The translations under genes were made by a program, and so were the position numbers. A stretch of DNA of 8,161 nt from an uncultured Treponema sp. GTDB taxonomy: Bacteria; Spirochaetota; Spirochaetia; Treponematales; Treponemataceae. The notes under the pieces are model-generated. The model worked only from the letters and a program-made list of their open reading frames with translations, did not search any database and had not been told where the DNA came from. The stretch is taken from contig CALDID010000138.1 in assembly GCA_937901865.1 (NCBI GenBank), forward strand, positions 1-8,161, written 5' to 3'. Below, in pieces: positions 5,987 to 8,161 of this stretch (the first letter of the stretch is position 1; each line of letters starts with the position of its first letter).

Positions 5987-6520
5987 TCAGCCGAGATATT
6001 CCTGCATCAGCGCCTTGTACAGCGTTTCCGCCTTGTCAAGCGACTGTTGCGCATTTGCTTTTTGCACATCCACCGCACGCACAAACTCGGCGAACTTTTC
6101 TTGCAAGGCGAGCGGTGGAACAAATCCTTTTAATTCTGCAATTTTTCCTTGAAAGAGATTTGCTTGAGAAGATTGTGTTTTTGACTTATTTATTTGGGCT
6201 TGTAAATAATCAGAAGTAATCAAATATTCCATAAAAATTGGATTCATTAAATCTTTCAAGCGCAAAAGTGCAACACTTCGAACTAACTGGAATTTCAAAT
6301 TATCTGGTACTACACAAATTCTTCCAACACTTCCAGAACATGAAAGCAAAACATCATCTTTATGAGGTTCTATTCGCTTTGCGATTCGTTGATATTCTTC
6401 TTCATCAATGAAATCGACATCATCAAGTTGCAATTTGTGATTCAAAACATTTCTTGCAGAAAAAAGATAAATTCCTTTTGAACATCGCCTTGGGGTCGAA
6501 TGTTCGCCATCTGTAATCAA
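5987..6520 (-). CDS. hsdS: Type I restriction specificity subunit HsdS, C-terminal half (frameshifted)
   Basis: Second half of an HsdS protein, which chooses the bipartite DNA target for HsdM and HsdR. It holds the second target-recognition domain (ITDGEHSTPRR, residues 2-12, through RVVSVALL-like text to FQGKIAELKGF) and the distal conserved helix, PPLALQEKFAEFVRAVD followed by a coiled coil to the end (EYLG). The only possible start at this place is a TTG at 6520 inside a beta strand. The open frame continues upstream to about 6555 as WKVEKFSDICE, which is the natural N-terminal lead of a target domain. So this is the continuation of the gene at 6517-7122 after a one-base frameshift, not a gene of its own. 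Conserved helix DNA is G+C richer (33/60 at 6061-6120) than the target domain (21/60 at 6301-6360). Confidence 0.85.
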   Translation of the reverse strand: MITDGEHSTPRRCSKGIYLFSARNVLNHKLQLDDVDFIDEEEYQRIAKRIEPHKDDVLLSCSGSVGRICVVPDNLKFQLVRSVALLRLKDLMNPIFMEYLITSDYLQAQINKSKTQSSQANLFQGKIAELKGFVPPLALQEKFAEFVRAVDVQKANAQQSLDKAETLYKALMQEYLG

Positions 6521-7122
6521 TTCACAAATGTCAGAGAATTTTTCAACTTTCCATTTTCAACTGGATTATCCCCGAACATCTCGATAAATCGGGATTTGAT
6601 GAGCGTGTCGTATTTTTCAAGGATTTGCTTGTGCTTGGCGATGAGCGCGGTGCATTTGTCCATCACGGCGGCGATGTGTTTTTGTGTGGCGAGAGGTGGG
6701 AGGGGAATTTTTGCTTCTGAAAGACTTGCTTTGTTCAGTGTTACAGCCTTGTTACCACCTTCTGACCAATCTTTATTTGAAAACAAATGATATAAGAAGT
6801 CATTGTTTACTTCATATTTTCCGTTTGGCAAGAATGACATGATCGCTTCATTTGAGTACATTGGTTTTGTTGTAATTGCAGTTTTACCCAATGAAAGCTT
6901 AAAACTCATTATTACAGTATTTTTTGGTATAATTTTGATTCCGCTTGACTCAATAGCTTCATCAGAAAGACACTCTTTTGTTTTAGAAATATATTTTTCT
7001 GCTTTTGAAATATCCGCTATAGAAATCCATTTGTAAGAGCCTTTAAAATAATCCAATCGTTTGCGGTCTGGCGTTTTTCCCATTTGTAAATCAAAAATAT
7101 CCCCAAGCCGCACCGTTTTCAC
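6517..7122 (-). CDS. hsdS: Type I restriction specificity subunit HsdS, N-terminal half
   Basis: First target-recognition domain (VRLGDIFDLQMGKTPDR at residues 4-20, YKWISIADISK at 30-40) and the central conserved helical region IPLPPLATQKHIAAVMDK (139-156), then KQILEKYDTLIKSRFIEMFGDNP (165-187 region). The start is GTG 7122, three bases after the stop of the small upstream gene, so translation may be by re-initiation. GGAGGA lies 15 bases upstream, far for this start. The frame stops at 6517, about 14 residues past the expected lead into the second domain. As it stands the product is a one-domain 'half-S', which in some Type I systems can still work as a dimer. No hsdM or hsdR is in the window. 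Confidence 0.88.
   Translation of the reverse strand: MKTVRLGDIFDLQMGKTPDRKRLDYFKGSYKWISIADISKAEKYISKTKECLSDEAIESSGIKIIPKNTVIMSFKLSLGKTAITTKPMYSNEAIMSFLPNGKYEVNNDFLYHLFSNKDWSEGGNKAVTLNKASLSEAKIPLPPLATQKHIAAVMDKCTALIAKHKQILEKYDTLIKSRFIEMFGDNPVENGKLKNSLTFVN
6539..6557 (-). other. Frameshift point in hsdS
   Basis: Two A-tracts on the coding strand, A4 at 6557-6554 and A5 at 6543-6539, lie where the reading frame changes. One extra A in the first joins the frames as VEKWKVEKFSDICE, the better HsdS-like text with a Trp; one extra in the second gives ENGKLKKFSDICE. Either way exactly one base is missing. Confidence 0.8.
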
Positions 7123-7125
7123 TGT

Positions 7126-7305
7126 TCATCTTTCAATTCCTCCATTTTTTTCAACAATCTTATCGTAAGTTATTGGATTAACTGACAAATCTTCAATAAA
7201 AGCAAATCTTTTTAGGTTTTCATCAGTTCCCCAAATCAAAACTTCACCATTTATTTTTCTATTTGCGTTTAAAATAAAACCTTTATAGTTTGCCCAGATA
7301 TTCAT
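7126..7305 (-). CDS. Small protein of unknown function upstream of hsdS (59 aa)
   Basis: Reads MNIWANYKGFILNANRKING, then EVLIWGTDENLKRFAFIEDL, then SVNPITYDKIVEKNGGIER. Not recognised; the mix of Trp, aromatic and acidic residues fits a small soluble alpha/beta protein, perhaps an immunity-type protein, but this is a guess. Its ATG overlaps an upstream stop as ATGA (7305-7302), and its own stop (7128-7126) is three bases from the hsdS GTG. The tight spacing on both sides argues that it is a real, translated operon member. No Shine-Dalgarno sequence precedes it, in line with coupled translation. It may also be the detached C-terminal part of the broken gene just upstream. Confidence 0.6.
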   Translation of the reverse strand: MNIWANYKGFILNANRKINGEVLIWGTDENLKRFAFIEDLSVNPITYDKIVEKNGGIER

Positions 7306-7626
7306 AATTGTTCTGTTAATTTTTCAGCATTCTCTTTTGTAATCTCTTGGCATAAATTCTATCTTCTCTCATAATTCTATTAAAAAAGAAATCAATAGCT
7401 TCGTCTTCTATATTGCTTTTGAAGTAATAATATTTATCATTCAAATCAGATTTATCTTCTGGACCTTCATCATAAATCAGCCATTCATTATTTACTTTGG
7501 TACAACAATAAATAACGTTAGATGTTAATACTTTATTTGTATAATAAGTATTGTTATTAATATTAAGCGTTACACCAATACTAAAATTGTTTTTTTAATT
7601 TTCTCAATCAATTCTTCTTCTTTCAT
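7302..7626 (-). pseudogene. Small gene with one or two single-base frameshifts (about 107 codons)
   Basis: The start ATG at 7626 has a good AGGAAGA signal and reads MKEEELIEKIKK, but stops at 7570. If one A is added to the A7 tract (7596-7590) the frame continues as NNFSIGVTLNINNNTYYTNK, later NNEWLIYDEGPEDKSD and YYFKSNIEDEAIDFFFNRIM. That frame ends at 7316, but adding one A at the AA of 7348-7347 switches to KEITKENAEKLTEQL and a stop at 7302 that overlaps the next ATG. The pattern of a Trp followed by 'IYDEG' and a C-terminal helix recalls small immunity proteins of polymorphic toxins (Imm59-like), at low confidence. Broken gene, phase-variable gene and assembly error remain possible. Confidence 0.55.
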
Positions 7627-7635
7627 AATATCTTC

Positions 7636-7692
7636 CTAATATTTTTCATCAATAATCTCTAAATCTTCAAGTAAATCCATTGTAAATGGTAA
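7636..7692 (-). pseudogene. C-terminal remnant of a gene cut by an IS end
   Basis: Eighteen codons, LPFTMDLLEDLEIIDEKY, followed by TAG. The stop overlaps the AGGAAGA signal of the next gene, the usual layout of an operon partner. The open frame begins to look protein-like exactly where the IS3-type terminus ends (7693). The rest of the gene is missing, and the product cannot be named from this tail. Confidence 0.5.
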
Positions 7693-7733
7693 TGAAATAG
7701 TCAAGAAAAGTGCAGTCCCAAATACCCCTTAAA

Positions 7734-8027
7734 TTAAGCTGCATTTAACAGTGCAGTTTTTGACAGTCTGTATTTTATTGGAGGAAGTCCACCGTTTACA
7801 GTGCTGATTCTTATTGTATTGTAATAAGCAAAAATGTATCTCCAGACTTCTTTTTTGACTTCTTCAATGGTCATTCGTGCTGTGTCCATCTGGTAGAGCT
7901 TTTCCTTTTTAATGGTCGCGAAAAAACTTTCCATTCTGCAGTTGTCGTAGCACTTTCCGACATCGCTCAATGAACAAGCCGCTTGCTGAGCGCAGCCGAA
8001 GCAAGCGATTTTGTAGCATTTTTGCAT
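7734..8027 (-). pseudogene. IS3-family (IS150-like) transposase OrfB, C-terminal fragment
   Basis: DDE-type integrase catalytic domain, final part only. G24-K-C-Y-D-N, M32-E33-S-F-F-A-T-I-K-K and VWRYIFAYYNTIRISTVNGG (61-80) with LPPIKYRLS are the classic OrfB C-terminus; E33 is the third catalytic acid and K40 the conserved base seven residues on. The two catalytic Asp residues are absent. Only residues from about S19 (LSDVG) onward fit the family. Residues 1-18 (CFGCAQQ and around) are encoded by an inserted palindrome and are not transposase. Two in-frame stops lie just upstream (between 8093 and 8027). The enzyme cannot be active. A typical full-length OrfB is near 280 aa. Confidence 0.85.
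7980..8007. repeat. Short palindromic repeat inserted in the transposase gene
   Basis: Arms CGCTTGCT (7980-7987) and AGCAAGCG (8000-8007), loop GAGCGCAGCCGA. An alternative small hairpin is GCTG-AGCG-CAGC (7985-7996). The core TGAGCGCAGCCGAAG resembles a short G+C-rich dispersed repeat I remember from several unrelated genomes. It is much richer in G+C than the sequence around it and breaks the transposase homology. Confidence 0.65.
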
Positions 8028-8161
8028 TCTGCCAATTTATGCAGAAGTTTTTTTAGAAAAAACGTGCTGTTTTCAAAGAAGTTGTTTTATCATTTCAAAG
8101 CCTTTATTTCTGTTTTATATTTCATTAATCGTAAATCCTTTCTTCTTCCAGCATACCTTTT
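8028..8161. other. No confident gene at the right edge
   Basis: On the minus strand an open stretch enters from the edge and ends at a TGA near 8092, reading KRYAGRRKDLRLMKYKTEIK then ALK, followed by overlapping ATGA and a short frame with two stops. This may be decayed IS or neighbouring DNA. I could not assign it. Confidence 0.35.

Larger units (their letters stand above)
7693..8027 (-). mobile_element. IS3-family insertion sequence fragment, right end
   Basis: The 3' part of an IS3-family element: transposase C-terminus, 41 bases of non-coding DNA and a likely terminal repeat that reads TGAAATAGTCAAGAAAAG from 7693 on the plus strand (TG...CA ends are the rule in this family). The left part is missing or disrupted by a palindromic insert near 7970-8010. 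The outer end was not found before the window edge, so the inverted repeat cannot be checked here. Confidence 0.6.

Noticed and set aside
5701..6219. Open frame of 172 codons on the plus strand
   Set aside because: Antisense to the acetyltransferase start, the terminator and the hsdS end; the terminator stem is inside it.
6536..6548. Programmed -1 frameshift in hsdS
   Set aside because: The codons TTG AAA AAT give G-AAA-AAT, not a canonical X-XXY-YYZ slippery heptamer, and no strong downstream stem is evident; HsdS is not known for programmed shifts.
7093..7129. ATG at 7129 with GGAGGA at ideal distance
   Set aside because: It leads to a 12-residue frame (MNSENGAAWGYF) out of frame with hsdS; the GTG at 7122 gives the proper HsdS start. 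Noted because a one-base error here would change the start.
1..8161. CRISPR arrays, tRNA or rRNA genes
   Set aside because: No regularly spaced repeats and no cloverleaf or rRNA-like stretch were seen on either strand.

Overview
The window looks like a host-associated, moderately AT-rich bacterium with a patchy accessory region. The UvrA sequence and the general gene style fit a spirochaete of the Treponema type, but this is an impression from memory and not a proof. Base composition changes sharply along the window. By hand count one 60-base line of uvrA (1501-1560) is 41/60 G+C. A line of the restriction gene (541-600) is 21/60, a line of the small-gene cassette (4681-4740) is 22/60, and a line in an HsdS target domain (6901-6960) is 16/60. 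The uvrA gene therefore looks resident and most of its neighbours look acquired.

Left part (1-4051, minus strand): uvrA is followed by a HindIII-like Type II restriction-modification pair, restriction gene first and methyltransferase second (cut by the left edge). The junctions are tight: uvrA stop and R start share ATGA, and R stop and M start overlap by 11 bases. The three genes look like one translationally coupled operon read from the uvrA promoter.

Middle (4144-5348): a small low-GC cassette. A Cro/C1-type repressor gene (minus) diverges from two small plus-strand genes, one very acidic (104 aa) and one basic (83 aa). The 156-base space between them holds a good sigma70-like promoter, a 10-base palindrome, a perfect 11+11 inverted repeat and three copies of CTAAAAAGA, two of them as a perfect inverted repeat. 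A long imperfect hairpin closes the cassette. I do not recognise the two small proteins; this is the best candidate for an undescribed system.

Right part (5376-8161, minus strand): a GNAT acetyltransferase of the polyamine-acetylase type with its own promoter; then, ending in a clear intrinsic terminator, a Type I specificity gene (hsdS) split by a one-base frameshift; then two tiny upstream genes, one apparently broken by loss of single A residues; then an 18-codon gene tail cut exactly where an IS3-family end begins; then the C-terminal part of an IS3-family transposase, itself interrupted by a short palindromic repeat. No hsdM or hsdR is present in the window, so the HsdS is an orphan here. 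Taken together, the window is a DNA-repair gene that has collected defence genes and decayed mobile DNA on both sides.
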